DNA of 64,000 nt from Mangifera indica (lineage: Eukaryota > Streptophyta > Magnoliopsida > Sapindales > Anacardiaceae), in assembly GCF_011075055.1 (NCBI RefSeq), contig NC_058139.1, forward strand, positions 16,823,584 through 16,887,583, given 5' to 3'. Each line of letters begins with the position of its first letter. The stretch's first letter is position 1. The notes below the pieces were generated by a model. The model was not told the origin of the DNA and did no database searches. It saw nothing but the letters and a program-made list of their open reading frames with translations. The translations under genes and the position numbers were made by a program. Shown in pieces: positions 22,368 through 34,842 of the stretch.

Positions 22368-22570
22368 CTAATAACTGCATAAGTGTAATTACATAACATT
22401 CTATTATTTGAATACAGGTAAAGAAAACAACTTACTGCAATCGATTCTCGGGAGCTGATCTGTGAGACATGAGGGGCACCTGTGCAATACTATAATGCAA
22501 AACTATATATAAATATTATATTATATTATAACACATTATAGTATATCTTCTTTTAAGCGCCCAAAATCGT

Positions 22571-22582
22571 GCTCTGATACCA
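22571..22582 (-). promoter_or_regulatory. Gypsy-2A primer-binding site
   Basis: On minus it reads TGGTATCAGAGC, the initiator Met-tRNA-type site, four bases from the 5' LTR end at 22587. Confidence 0.95.
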
Positions 22583-23487
22583 AAAATGTAACCTCTCCTA
22601 ACCATCGGGTGTGTTACAGAAAAACGGCATGAGTTCCCCTATTTTAGAGGGCCCGGGGAATTTTTTTCTCTTTTTCATTATGCCCTGTAATATTCCCAAT
22701 TTATAATTCACACAAACCAGTCCTACCAATCGACTGGATTTTTATCAACTTAATCACAATTAGTAAAATAAATACATAATAATAACAATTATAAAGATTA
22801 TCACCCACAGAAACTTTATAATCAATTTTCATAACTAGCTGTATATATATATATACATATCCACCAATATCTACATCAAGTATATATATATATATATATA
22901 GGCATATATTCACATATACATCAAAACATATATATATTAATAAAAATATGGTGCCTTCCTCCCTTAGCCTCATGTCTCATTAGTGCTCCCCGGGAATCTT
23001 TGCTGCATTTCTTTACCTGTAAAATATTAAATTAAACGGAGTGAGCGACTATGGCTCAGTAAGAAAATCATACTCAACACTTAAAGCATTTTATACCAGT
23101 ATTAATCTTTTCTCATCTTTTTCATACTCAGCGTGTCTGAACTATTTACAACAAAATAATTGACACAGAACACGCATTTAACACATATCATAATTCTTTT
23201 CTTTCACACATTTATTCATTTCCTTACTATACAAATATGATTCACTCGTTATGATTTATGCATGTATGAGTGCCATGACATTTCTATTTTCTGATCGTAC
23301 ATCTTTCTCAACTCTTTATCAGCCACACAGGCTTGTATGCATAATTCTAATGCAAATGACTTTCATAAAATATTTACTAATTTGTTTCTCTCTCTTTCTC
23401 ATTGATCGATTTAGACTACATATGATAGCACTTGCAGTCACCATACAAAATATAATTCTCTCTTACACGCATATTTTTTTTTTCTTT

Positions 23488-23730
23488 ACTGTCCACACAG
23501 TACAGCTAATATTTTTCTTTGCTGTCCACACAGTACAGCTGATATTTTTCTTTTGCTGTCCACACAGTACAGCTAATGTTTTTCTTTGCTGTCCACATAG
23601 TACAGCTGATATTTTTCTTTTGCTGTCCACACAGTACAGCTGATATTTTTCTTTTGCTGTCCACACAGTACAGCTGGTTGTCCACACAGTACAACCGATT
23701 ATTTTCTTTGCTGTCCACACAGTACAGCTC
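23488..23730. repeat. LTR minisatellite, eight units, copy in 2A 5' LTR
   Basis: Eight copies of the TGTCCACACAGTACAGCT-type core, one more than in the partner LTR. Two minus-strand and two plus-strand open frames across it encode only repetitive peptides and are not genes. Confidence 0.9.
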
Positions 23731-23987
23731 GCGTGTAAGGATTATAAGTATGTTTTCTGCTTTCCTGTATCATATGAGTCATTATAAAACCAAAAGTACT
23801 TATTTTCCATTTTCTGAAAGCATGCATGATTAGAAAATATTTTTCCTCTTTCTTTATTTTTTTCTAAATCATGCATATGTTATGATTCCTCATGTATGCA
23901 TATATAACCATAATATGAAATATGCGAATTTGTTATTTTCCCTTATTCTTTTCATTCCTTCTCAAACATCATATTATTTTCTCATGC

Positions 23988-23989
<2 letters not shown>

Positions 23990-24057
<68 letters not shown>
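23990..24057. repeat. (TA)34 microsatellite in the 2A 5' LTR
   Basis: A pure TA run of 68 bases. The partner LTR has only about 14-16 bases of TA at the equivalent place (near 16750-16765), so the tract changed length after insertion. Confidence 0.95.
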
Positions 24058-24059
<2 letters not shown>

Positions 24060-24929
24060 TGTCTCAAATTAATTTCAATTATACAATATAGGCTTAATAT
24101 AAGGGTTATTTCACATAACATGCACATAATTAAACAACATTAACCTATATCGCATAAAATGACATTTTTGCCCTTATGGCCAAAATTACATCCTGAATCC
24201 TAATGAATTTCTTTATCCTTTTAAGCATAAATCACCTTAATTCTAATACCTTACATACTGATATAAGTAAAGGTTATTTAAATAACCTAACTCAAATTTA
24301 CTTCAAGTATGTAAAGTATGAAATTCTTACCTTTTATTGGCTAAATAGATGATTTAAGCTTATTCACCTTCTTTTCTTCTTTCTGGCAACCTTAATCAAC
24401 CAAAAATATAATCATTCATCAAACTCTCAAATTTCACATATCTTAAAAATTAAATTTCTTACCTTAGAACTGACCAGAATTGACAGATCTACACTTTTTA
24501 TAACTGGGGCCTCTGGAAATTAGGTGGTTTAGCTAGGTTTTTGGACAAATTTTGGTTAAGGGAAAAAGCTTAGCTTAATTTCATGGAGTTCTCGGCTAAA
24601 AATGGAGAAGATGAATAGATTATATATTTTATAAGCCTTTTGGACCATTTTGCCCTTAACCTTTTCCATAAATTACTATTTTATCCTTAGTCAATTACCA
24701 AAAACCCTTAGCACCACCATATAATTTCAAGTGTGCCCTTCAATTTTAATTCCCACTTTGTCCCTTGAATCTTTATAAAATGACCATTTTACCCCCTTTG
24801 AAAAATATTGCTCATTTAGTAGTTTTCTATGATTCTTTTGCAATTTCTTTACACAACAAGTTACAAAATCAACTCTAGGGGTAATTTTGGAAGTGGAGTT
24901 TACTGACACACCTGAATTCGGATGTTACA

Positions 24930-25143
24930 GCTTAGCTTGTTTTTTTCCTTTAGTTGTGCAACCATACGTGTGCTTTCACCCATTTCCATCAACAACCTTT
25001 CTTCCCTTTACATACATGGTCAAAAATAAATTGATTGACCATTTTCCCTAATATGCATTATAAGAGATTTTGAAGGTTCCATATTGTTGTGGAAGCGAAT
25101 TCAAAGTGAAGTGTATAAGAAAAGATTCAAACTTCTCAATCTC
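24930..25143 (-). pseudogene. Copia host gag (piece 2 of 3)
   Basis: On minus this reads FLIHFTLNSLPQQYGTFKIS and then a KGRKVVDGNG-type Lys/Gly-rich run, the middle of a copia gag. It continues into 15381 on one side (across Gypsy-2A) and 34323 on the other (across Gypsy-2B). The bases GCTTA at its low end and ATCTC at its high end are the target duplications of the two insertions. Confidence 0.8.
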
Positions 25144-27335
25144 TGTAACACCTGGATTTAGGTATGTCAGTGAACTCTACTTCCAAAATTACCCCTAGAG
25201 TTGATTTTATAACTTGTTGTTTAAAGAGATTGCAAAAGAATTATAGAAAACTACTAAAAGAGCAATAATTTTCAAAGGGGGTAAAATGGTCATTTTAGAA
25301 GGATTTAAGAGACAAAGTGGGAATGAAAATTGAATGGCACACTTGAAATTATATGGTGGTGCTAAGGGTTTTTGGTAATTGGCTAAGGATAAAATAGTCA
25401 TTTATAGAAAAGGTTAAGGGCAAATTGGTCCAAAAGGCTTATAAAACCCATCAACTATTCCCTTTCTTCTTCATTAGCTGAGAACTCTATAATTTTTAGC
25501 TAAAGCTTTCCTTTAAGCAAAATTCATCAAAAAACCTAGCTAAACCACCTAATTTCCAGAGCCTCCAGTTATAAAAAGTGTAGATCTATCAATTCTGGTC
25601 AGTTCTAAGGTAAAAAATTTAATTTTTAAAAGATGTGAAATTTAGAGTTTTGATGGATGATTATATTTTTGGTTGATTAAGGTTGCTAGGAAGAAGAAAA
25701 GAAGAAGGATAAGCTTAAATCACCTAATTACCAAGGAAAAGATAAGAATTTCATACTTTACATACTTGAAGTAATTTGAGTTAGGTATTTAAATAACCTT
25801 TACTTATATAAGTGTATAAGGTATTAGAATTAAGGTGATTTATGCTTAAATGGATAAAGAAATTCATTAGGATTCATGATATAATTTTTGGCCGTAAGGG
25901 TATTTTAGACATTTCATATTCCTAGGGTTAGCTTAATAGATTTTGCTTAATTATATGCATGATATGTGGAATAACCCTTATATTAAGCTTATATTGTATA
26001 TTTAAAATTAATTTAATGCATGAGCAAATAATATGATATTTGATAAGAAGTGAAAAAAAAAAAATAATACGGGAAAATAATGAATGGGCATATTTCATAT
26101 TATGGTTATACATGCATACATGAGAAATCATAGCATATGCATGATTTCAAAAAAAAATAAAGAAAGAGGAAAAACATTTTCTAAGTTATGCATGTTTTCA
26201 AAAAAATGGAAAACAAATATCTTTGGTTTTATAATGACTCATATGATACAGGAAAGTAGAAAGCATGCTTAGAATCCTTACACGCGAGCTGTATTGTGTA
26301 GACAACAAAGAAAGATAACGGTTGTACTATGTAGACAACCAGCTATACTGTGTGGATAGCAAAGAAAAATATTAGTTGTACTGTGTGGACAACAAAGAAA
26401 AAAAAAGTGAAATATGTGTGTAAGAGAGAATTGTACCTTATATGGTGACTACAAGAACTGTCATATGTAGTCTAGACCAGTCAATGAAAATATTTGACTG
26501 ATAAATAGTTTTATGAAAGTCATTTGTATTAAAATCATGCATGCAAGCCTATGTGGCTGATAAATAGTTGAGAAAGATGTACGATCAGAGAATAGAAAAG
26601 TCATGACACTCATACATGCATAAATCATAACGAGTGAATCATATTTGTATATTAAGGAAATGAATAAATGGGTGAAAGAAAAGAATTATGATATGTGTTT
26701 AATGTGTGGTCCATGTCAATTATTTTATATATGAATAACCCAGACACACTGAGTATGGAAGAGATTAGTACTGGTATGAAATACTTTGAGTATTGAGCAT
26801 GATTTTCTTACTGAGCCGTGGTTGCTCACTCCGTTTAATTTAATATTTTATAGGTAAAGAGTTGCAGCAAAGGTTTCTGGGGAGCACTAGTGAGACATGA
26901 GGCTGAGGGAGGAAGACACCATATTTTTGTTGATTTTTATGTTTTGATGTATATGTGAATATATGCTTACATATATATATATATATACTTGATGTAGATA
27001 TTGGTGGATATATATATATTTTGTTTCCTATATGTATATATGTGATTGTGTATAGCTATATCTATATATGTATATATATATGGCTAGTTATGAAAAATTG
27101 GTTATAAAGTTTCTAAGGATGATAATTTTTATGATGGTTATTATTATGTACTTATTTTATTAATTGTGATTAAGTTGATGAAAATCCAGTCGATTAGTAG
27201 GACTGGTTTATGTGAATTGCTAATTGAGAGTGTTACAGGGCATAATTAAAAAGAAAAAAAATTCCTCGAGCCCTCTAAAATAGGGGAACTTTTGCCGTTT
27301 TTCTGTAACACACCTATTGGTTAGGAGAGGTTACA
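25144..27335 (+). repeat. Gypsy-2B 5' LTR
   Basis: 2192 bp from TGTAACACCTGGATTTAGG to GGTTACA. It contains GGCTTATAAAACCC near 25437, a plausible TATA region, and only four minisatellite units (about 26285-26400). A mutated primer-binding site follows. Confidence 0.95.
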
Positions 27336-27340
27336 TTTTT

Positions 27341-27351
27341 TGTATCAGAGC
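27341..27351 (+). promoter_or_regulatory. Gypsy-2B primer-binding site, mutated
   Basis: Reads TTTGTATCAGAGC just after the LTR, against TGGTATCAGAGC in copy 2A; the second base of the match is changed from G to T. Confidence 0.8.
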
Positions 27352-27522
27352 GTGATTTTGGGCGCTTAAAGGTGGATATAATAGAATATGTGGTAATATA
27401 TCTAATATTGCACAGGTGCCCTTCATGTCTCATAGATCAGCTCCCGAGAATCGACTGCAGTAAGTTGTTTTCTTTACCTGTATTCAAATAATAGAATAAT
27501 AAATTCCTTATGCAGTTTTTAG

Positions 27523-28692
27523 ATGAGGAGTACTACACGATGAGGACGGGGTTGTGGAAGGGGTATTCAGAGAGAGACGGGAGAACTGCCTAACCCTACC
27601 CCGTCAGGTGGTTCAGGATTTGGGCTAGCAGAAATCAGAGATATAGTCCGTCAGGTGTTGACCGAGAGCCAAGATAGACCCATACCTAAAAATATAGCCA
27701 GAGATGCTATCCGAGGTGAGATTAGAAGTGAGATTCGTGAGAAGGTCATAAAAGAAATCAGAAATGAAATAAGGAATGAAGGGAGAAGAAAAGTTAGAGC
27801 TCAAATGCGACTTGAGCCCATTTATTCCTTACCTAGTCAACATACCCCTCATGAATTTAAAGGTACTAAAGATCCTTTGGTGGCTGATGAGTGGATCAAA
27901 CAGGTGGAAAGTATCATGGATTTGTTTCCTATGACCGATAGAGAAAAAGTTTGGTATGCTAGTTTCTTGATGAGGGGAGAGGCCCGTGTATGATGGGACC
28001 TATTTAAAGAAACCAGAAATGTGGATCTGATGACTTGGCAGGACTTTAGAAGGGCATTTGAGGCCCAATATAGAACAACTTATGTGGTAGCAGTCAAAGT
28101 TCAAGAGTTTATTTCTTTGCAGTAGGGGGAAGGTTCAGTAAAGGATTATTCTACCTGTTTTGATGTCTTATCTAGTTTTGCTTCAAGTATAGTGAGTATA
28201 CCTAGTCTCCAACTGGACAGATTTCTTCAGGTCCTTAGACTGGAGATAGCCTTACATGTGCTAACTAGACCACAATCTCCTCAAACTTATGAAGAGGCAT
28301 TGGAGAGAGCATTGAGGTTGGAGGTATATGTTAATAAGCTACCCAAGAATGCACCCTCCATGGCAACACCTCTATCATTGACAGCACCCCAAACAATGAT
28401 GCCAAGTCGGTCAGCTCTACCTGTTTCATTCACTGTTTCAACACCTGTTACAACATCAGGGGGTAGTTCAATTGGCTTCAGTTTCATAAACAATAGGGGA
28501 AAAAGAAAATTTCAGTCAAAAGCAAGTAGAAAAGGTGGGAAAAGTGATAAGAAGCCTAGGAAAGAAAATATTCCCCAGTGTCAGATTTGTGGGAGACGTC
28601 ATAGTGGGGAATGTTGGTACCGACAGAAACAGGTGATTTGTTATAGATGCCAACAGCCAGGGCATATAGCAAAGGATTGCTAGAGTGCTGAG
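27523..28692 (+). pseudogene. Gypsy-2B gag and zinc knuckles
   Basis: The expected start ATG (27523) is kept, but a TGA follows after six codons (STTR-stop). The capsid core is readable: YSLPSQHTPHEFKGTKDPLV and ASFLMRGEARV, then a stop where 2A has Trp (27991-27993), another after SLQ (about 28123), and VYVNKLPKNAPSM. Zinc knuckles CQICGRRHSGECW and CYRCQQPGHIAKDC end at a TAG (28681-28683). Confidence 0.85.
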
Positions 28693-29292
28693 GTGTCAGT
28701 TCTGATACAGCCACAACAAAGCCTAATTCCACTAGTGCAAACAGGGAGAGGTACTAATGCACAGGTCTATACAACTACCCATAGTCAGGCAGAGGCTAGC
28801 CTATCTGTAGTTACTAGTCAGCTCTTATTCCATTCTATTTCCTTATATGCATTGATTGATTCAGGAGCTACATACTTTTTTATTGCACCGGAGGTTATTG
28901 AAAGGGTAGGTTTAGTGCCCGTTAGATCTATCCATTCCATTAGAGTTGAGATGCTAGATGGTGGGAGTGTGATTACTAGTAAGATGTTAAAAGACCAGAG
29001 GGTAGTGATACATGAGAGAGAGTTAAAGGTGGACTTGATTGTCTTTGATATGCCCAATTTTGATGTTATCTTGGGCATGGATTTCTTAGAAAGATATAGA
29101 GTCGAGATTGACTGTAGAAAGAAAAAGGCTCGATTCCAACTCGATAATAGGGATCACTTTAGTTTCGGAGAGGGCTATCAGCCCAGTATGATGATCAGTA
29201 GTGTAAAGGTGCAAAAATTATTGAAAAATGGGTGTATGGGATATTTAGCTCATGTGGTATATGAGCGTGATATTCAAAGATTGGGTGTTTAG
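28693..29292 (+). pseudogene. Gypsy-2B aspartic protease
   Basis: An open stretch with ALIDSGATYFFIAPEV (active-site DSG kept), FDVILGMDFLERYRVEIDC and KKKARFQLDNRD, reading through the Arg codon that is a stop in 2A. It ends with GV-stop near 29290, where 2A has Gln. Confidence 0.85.
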
Positions 29293-30640
29293 AATGTCCC
29301 AATAGTACGAGATTTCCCAGATATTTTTTCTGATAAGCTACTAGGTTTACCTCCAGAGAGAGAGTTGGAGTTTAGTATAGAGTTAGAACTTGGCTCAGCC
29401 CCAATTTCAAAAACCCCTTACCGGATAGCTCCAGTTGAATTACTAGAATTAAAGAAACAGTTGCAAGAACTTTTAGATAAGGGTTTTATTAGACCCAACC
29501 ACTCTTCTTAGAGAGCGCCCATACAATTTGTCAAAAAGAAAGATGGGTCACTCTGTATGTGCATAGATTACAGAGAGTTGAATAAACTGACAGTGAAGAA
29601 TAAATATCCGTTGCCTCGAATTGATGATTTATTTGATCAATTGAAAGGAGCTTTTATGTTCTCCAAAATTGACTTGAGGTCAGGTTATCACTAGGTGAGG
29701 ATTGTAGAGCAAGATATTCCAAAGACAGCTTTTCGGACCCACACGAGTACTACGAGTTTGTGGTAATGCCCTTTGGATTGACAATGCACCAGAAATCTTT
29801 ATGGATTTAATGAATCGAGTATTTCATGATTGCCTTGACAAATTCTTGGTGGTAATTATTGATGATATCTTGATATACTCTAGATCAGAAGAAGAACATG
29901 TCGAACACTTGAGATTTGTGTTACAAAGATTGAGAGAAAAGAAATTGTATGCCAAATTCTCTAAATGTGACTTCTGGTTGGATCGAGTAGTATTTTTGGG
30001 ACATATGGTTACTAAGGAAGGTATAACTGTAGACCCTAGTAAAGTGGAAACAATACTTGAATGGGCGAGGCGGAAGATTGTGAAAGAGATCAGAAGCTTT
30101 TTAGGGCTAGCTGGCTATTACAAGAGATTTGTACAGGATTTTGCCCAGTTGGCCAAGCCACTTACAACTCTTACTAGACAATGAACTCATTTTCTATGGA
30201 CTGATGATTGTGAAAAGAGTTTCCAAGAGCTAAAAAGACGGTTGACTATAACTACTATTTTAGTATTACCAAAGGAAGGTGTAGACTATGATATTTATTG
30301 CGATGCCTTGCATAATGGCTTGGGAACCGTGCTGATTCAAAGGGGTAAGGTGTTAGCATATGTCTTTCGATAATTAAAAGATTATGAAACACGCTACCCT
30401 ACCCATGATTTAGAGTTAGCAGTAGTAGTTTTTGCTTTAAAAATTTGGAGGCATTATTTATATGGAGTTAAATGTAATATCTACACCGACCATAAAAGTC
30501 TAAAATATTTTTTCAATCAAAAAGACTTGAATATGCGACAAAGAAGATGGTTAGAGCTAGTCAAAGATTATGAATGTGATATTAAAATCACCCGGGTAAA
30601 GCAAATGTAGTAGTCGATGCCTTGAGTAGAAAGATTGTCA
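29293..30640 (+). pseudogene. Gypsy-2B reverse transcriptase and RNase H
   Basis: RT motifs read LPLPPE-type N-terminus, [29 protein letters not shown], then a frame break near 29745, and [16 protein letters not shown] (both catalytic Asp kept) with [18 protein letters not shown]. RNase [29 protein letters not shown]. Stops replace Trp and Gln codons in several places, for example SGYH-stop and HSS-stop. Confidence 0.85.
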
Positions 30641-32175
30641 TAGCTCATATTACCACTCGGATAGAGTTACAGAAAGAGTTTCAAAGGGAACAGATTGAGG
30701 TGATAGGGATTCGGGTGGCCAGATTGGAAATTCAACCTAATCTCCTCAATGAAATAAAAGAGAAGTAAGTAGAAGATTTGTGGTGCTAGAAAATAAGTCA
30801 ACAGATATGTGAAGGGAAAACAACTGAGTTTCAAATGATAGATGAAGTGCTCAAGTTCAGAAAGAAGGTATGTATTCCCCAAGATCTAGAATTGAGAAAG
30901 AAAATCTTGAGTGAAGCACATGATACACTTTACACTGCCCACCCCGGGGGAGTAAAGATGTACCAGGATTTAAAGAAAACTTATTGGTGGATAGGTATGA
31001 AGAAAGATATTGGTGACTATGTAACTAAATGCTTGGTATGTCAACAGGTTAAGGCTGAGCATCAGAGTCTTTTAGGTTTGCTTCACGCACTCAGTATTCC
31101 TGAATGGAAGTAGGAAGATATTTCAATGGATTTCATCATTGGCCTACCTCGAGTACAAAAAGGCTATAATGCATTATGGGTGATTGTAGATAGATTGACT
31201 AAATCGGTCCATTTTATTCCAGTGAAAGATAGTTTTGCTTCAGATCAACTGGCCCAGATTTATATATAGGAGATTGTGAGATTACATGGCATACCCAAAA
31301 CTATTGTGTCGGATAGAGACCCCAGATTTGTTTCAGCTTTTTAGGGTAGCTTACAAAGAGCATTGGGTACTAGGTTGGCATTTAGCACAACATATCATCC
31401 TCAAACAGATGGCTAGACAGAAAGGGTGAATCAAATATTAGAGGATATGTTGAGGGCTTGTTGTTTAGATTACAAAATGACTTAGCATGAAATGGTTCCA
31501 TTGATAGAATTTGCAAATAATAATAGTTACCAGTCCACCATTAAAATGGCACCATATGAGGCTCTTTATGAAAGAAAAGTGTAGATCCCCATTACATTGG
31601 GATGACATAGGAGAACGAGATGATTTGAGTCTTCTTGGGCTGAGTTAACCCAGAGGATGGTGGAAGATATAAAGACTATCAAGACTAGATTGAAGCAAAC
31701 TTAGGATAGACAAAAGAGCTATGTAGATTTGAAAAGGAAAGAAATAGAGTTTCAACCGGGTGACAAAGTTTTTGTGAAAATAGCCCCCTACAAGCACGTG
31801 ATGAGATTTGGAAGAAAAAGGAAACTTGCTCCAAGATTTATTGGCCCATTTGAAATTTTAGAAAGAGTGGGCAAGGTGGCTTATAGAATTGCACTTTCAC
31901 CTAGTATGGATCGAGTTCATAATGTATTTCATATTTCTTTATTGAGAAAGTATATTAGCGATCCTTCATATGTATTGAAATCAGATGATGTGGAATTAAA
32001 AGAAGATTTAGCTTATGAGGAGCAACTGGTGCAGATACTAGACAGAAAAATAAAAAAGCTCCGAAATAAAACAATTCCATTAGTGAAAGTATTATGGAAG
32101 AATCATAAGGTGGAAGAAGCCATATGGGAGGTTGAGCAACAAATGAGAGAGAGATTTCCCAACCTATTTGTTTAA
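30641..32175 (+). pseudogene. Gypsy-2B integrase and chromodomain-like end
   Basis: Zinc region [18 protein letters not shown] and [13 protein letters not shown]; core [28 protein letters not shown] and [12 protein letters not shown] are all readable with catalytic residues, but stops replace Trp or Gln (EWK-stop, IYI-stop, SAF-stop, TDG-stop). The last 148 codons (31729-32175) are open and include FHISLLRKYISDP and the chromodomain-like KTIPLVKVLWKNHKVEEAIW, ending at NLFV. Confidence 0.85.
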
Positions 32176-32197
32176 ATTTCGAGGACGAAATTCTTTT

Positions 32198-32211
32198 AAG
32201 GGGGGAAGAAA
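32198..32211 (+). promoter_or_regulatory. Gypsy-2B polypurine tract
   Basis: AAGGGGGGAAGAAA immediately before the 3' LTR, identical to that of 2A. Confidence 0.9.
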
Positions 32212-34322
32212 TGTAACACCCGGATTTAGGTATGTCAGTAAACTCTACTTCCAAAATTATCCCAAGAGTTGATTTTATAACTTGTTGTTTAAAGAAATAG
32301 CAAAAGAAATATAGAAAACTACTAAATGAGCAATAATTTTCAAATGGGGTAAAATGGTCATTTTAGAAGGATTTAAGAGACAAAGTGGGAATGAAAATTG
32401 AATGGCACACTTGAAATTATATGGTGGTGCTAAGGGTTTTTGGTAATTGGCTAAGGATAAGATAGTCATTTATAGAAAAAGTTAAGGGCAAATTGGTCCA
32501 AAAGGCTTGTAAAACCCATCAACTAATCCCTTTCTTCTTCATTAGCCGAGAACTCCATAATTTTTAGCTAAAGCTTTCCTTCAAGCAAAATTCATCAAAA
32601 AACCTAGCTAAACCACCTAATTTCGAGAGTCTCCAGTTATAAAAAATGTAGATCTATCAACTCTGGTCAGTTCTAAGGTAAAAAATTTAATTTTTAAAAG
32701 ATGTGAAATTTAGAGTTTTGATGGATGATTATATTTTTGGTTGATTAAGGTTGTTAGGAAGAAGAAAATAAGGAGGATAAGCTTAAATCACCTAATTACC
32801 AAGGAAAAGGTAAGAATTTCATACTTTACATACTTGAAGTAATTTGAGTTAGGTTATTTAAATAACCTTTACTTATATAAGTGTGTAAGGTATTAGAATT
32901 AAAGTGATTTATGTTTAAATGGATAAAGAAATTCATTAGGATTCATGATGTAATTTTTGGCCATAAGGGTATTTTAGACATTTCATATTCCTAGGGTTAG
33001 CTTAATGGATTTTGCTTAATTATGTGCATGATATGTGGAATAACCCTTATATTAAGCCTATATTGTATATTTGAAATTAATTTAATGCATGAGAAAATAA
33101 TATGATGTTTGATAAGAAGTAAAAAAAAAAATAATAATACGGAAAAATAATGAATGGGCATATTTCATATTATAGTTATACATGCATACATGAGGAATCA
33201 TAGCATATGCATGATTTCAAAAAAAAAAATAAAGAAAGAAGAAAAGCATTTTCTAAGTTATGCATGTTTTCAAAAAATGGAAAACAAATATTTTTGATTT
33301 TATAATGACTCATATGATACAGGAAAGTAGAAAGCATGCTTAAAATCCTTACACGCAAGCTGTACTGTGTGGACAGTAAAGAAAAAAATAGTGAAATATG
33401 TGTGTAAGAGATAATTGTACCTTGTATGGTGACTGCAAGTACTATCATATGTAGTCTAGACCGGTCAATGAAAATATTTGACTGATAAATAGTTTTATGA
33501 AAGTCATTTGTATTAAAATCATGCATGCAAGCCTATGTGGCTGATAAATAGTTGAGAAAGATGTACGATCAGAGAATAGAAAAGTCATGACACTCATACA
33601 TGCATAAATCATAACGAGTGAATCATATTTGTATATTAAGGAAATAAATAAATGGGTGAAAGAAGAGAATTATGATATGTGTTTAATGCGTGGTACGTGT
33701 CAATTATTTTATATACGAATAGCCCAGACACGTTGAGTATGAAAGAGATTAGTACCGGTATGAAATGCTTTGAATATTGAGCAAAATTTTCTTACTGAGT
33801 CGTGGTTGCTCACTCCGTTTAATTTAATATTTTACAGGTAAAGAGTTGCAGCAAAGGTTCCCAGAGAGCACTAGTGAGACATGAGGCTGAGGGAGGAAAA
33901 TACCATATTTTTGTTGATTTATATGTTTTGATATATATGTGAATATATGCTTATATATATATATATATATACACACTTGATATTGATATTGGTGGATATG
34001 TATATATTTTGTTTCTTATATGTATATATGTGATTGTGTATAACTATATCTATATATGTATATATATGGCTAGTTATGAAAAATTAGTTATAAAGTTTCT
34101 GAGGGTGATAATTTTTATGATGGTTATTATTATGTACTTATTTTATTAATTGTGATTAAGTTTATGAAAATCTAATCGATTGGTAGGACTGGTTTATGTG
34201 AATTGCTAATTAGGAGTGTTACAGGGTATAATTAAAAAGAAAAAAATATTCCCCGGGCCCTCTAAATTAGGAGAACTCTTGTCGTTTTTCTGTAACACAC
34301 CTATTGGTTAGGAAAGGTTACA
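32212..34322 (+). repeat. Gypsy-2B 3' LTR
   Basis: 2111 bp from TGTAACACCCGGATTTAGG to GGTTACA. It has a single minisatellite unit (about 33360-33380) against four in the 5' LTR of the same element. Confidence 0.95.
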
Positions 34323-34600
34323 ATCTCAAGAGCTTTAAATTGAGTTGTTATATCCCTTATTTGCATGATGTGCTTATGCACACCTTCTACACTTGTAAGC
34401 TTTATTGATAATAACTTTGTTATAAAGGTGTTGGCAAAGGCTTTATCTAAAGACTCAAACTAGTCATCAATAGCCTTCAGTAATTGCCTGACATTGTTAC
34501 ACTTAAGGATTGAACCATGAGCACTAGCAAATATGTGTGTCTTAATGAAAATCATATTTAAGCGATTAGATCACTCTCATCATTCATACAGGGTAACGTC
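34323..34600 (-). pseudogene. Copia host gag (piece 1 of 3)
   Basis: On minus this reads NMFLNMIFIKTHIFASAHG, a LLKAIDD-type segment and VHKHIMQIRDITTQFKALEI, the N-terminal half of a copia gag. It runs directly into the Gypsy-2B target site and continues at 25143. No LTR is visible upstream at higher coordinates. Confidence 0.7.
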
Positions 34601-34643
34601 AACTTGAGTGCTAGTAAATCATATTTAAGCGATTAGATCACTC
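34551..34643. repeat. 26-bp direct repeat, 67 bp apart
   Basis: ATCATATTTAAGCGATTAGA and the following TCACTC occur exactly at 34551-34576 and 34618-34643. The repeat lies at the upstream edge of the copia gag piece and may mark a small duplication or slippage event. Confidence 0.9.
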
Positions 34644-34842
34644 CCAAGTTACTAAAAGTTTCATATATTCACAACTGCATCCTATAAAAAAAAAAATTAT
34701 GAGATGTAGTACATAATCAAACAAAAAATGTTAAAGCAATATAACTCAAATTTAACCCAATATTTATTTTTAAGGTTACCTGAAATGTCATTTTATATCC
34801 CATTAATGCATAACCTTATAATAAGATATATAGATTGTATGC

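Larger units (their letters stand above)
15382..24929 (-). mobile_element. Gypsy-2A: complete Tekay/Del-like chromovirus
   Basis: A complete 9548-bp element: LTRs at 15382-17664 and 22587-24929, primer-binding site beside the 5' LTR, polypurine tract beside the 3' LTR, and target duplication GCTTA at 15377-15381 and 24930-24934. Gag, protease, RT, RNase H, integrase and a chromodomain-like end follow in order. The two LTRs differ by few substitutions plus repeat-length changes, so insertion is fairly recent. Coding is broken by six in-frame stops, one frameshift and an RT active-site change, so it is not autonomous. It lies inside an old copia gag. Confidence 0.95.
22587..24929 (-). repeat. 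Gypsy-2A 5' LTR
   Basis: 2343 bp, TG to CA, nearly identical to the 3' LTR (15382-17664). The 60-bp excess over the 3' LTR reflects a longer (TA)n tract, one extra minisatellite unit and a small deletion (a repeated sentence of about 25 bases near 16895 is single here). Confidence 0.95.
25144..34322 (+). mobile_element. Gypsy-2B: complete but decayed Tekay/Del-like chromovirus
   Basis: A 9179-bp element in the opposite orientation to 2A, with LTRs at 25144-27335 and 32212-34322 and target duplication ATCTC at 25139-25143 and 34323-34327. It has the same gene order and wording as 2A, but many more stops and shifts, and its LTRs differ more from each other. It inserted into the same old copia gag only 214 bp from 2A, and is therefore probably the older of the two. 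Confidence 0.95.

Noticed and set aside
16283..23730. Regularly spaced short repeats resembling a CRISPR array
   Set aside because: The spacers are themselves near-identical T-rich sequence, the repeats lie inside retrotransposon LTRs, and the DNA is plant nuclear DNA.
23882..24143. ORFs with long Ile-Tyr runs
   Set aside because: They are translations of the (TA)n tract.
28287..28493. Minus-strand ORF inside Gypsy-2B gag, and the similar one at 28818-29078
   Set aside because: They are shadows of gag and protease on plus.
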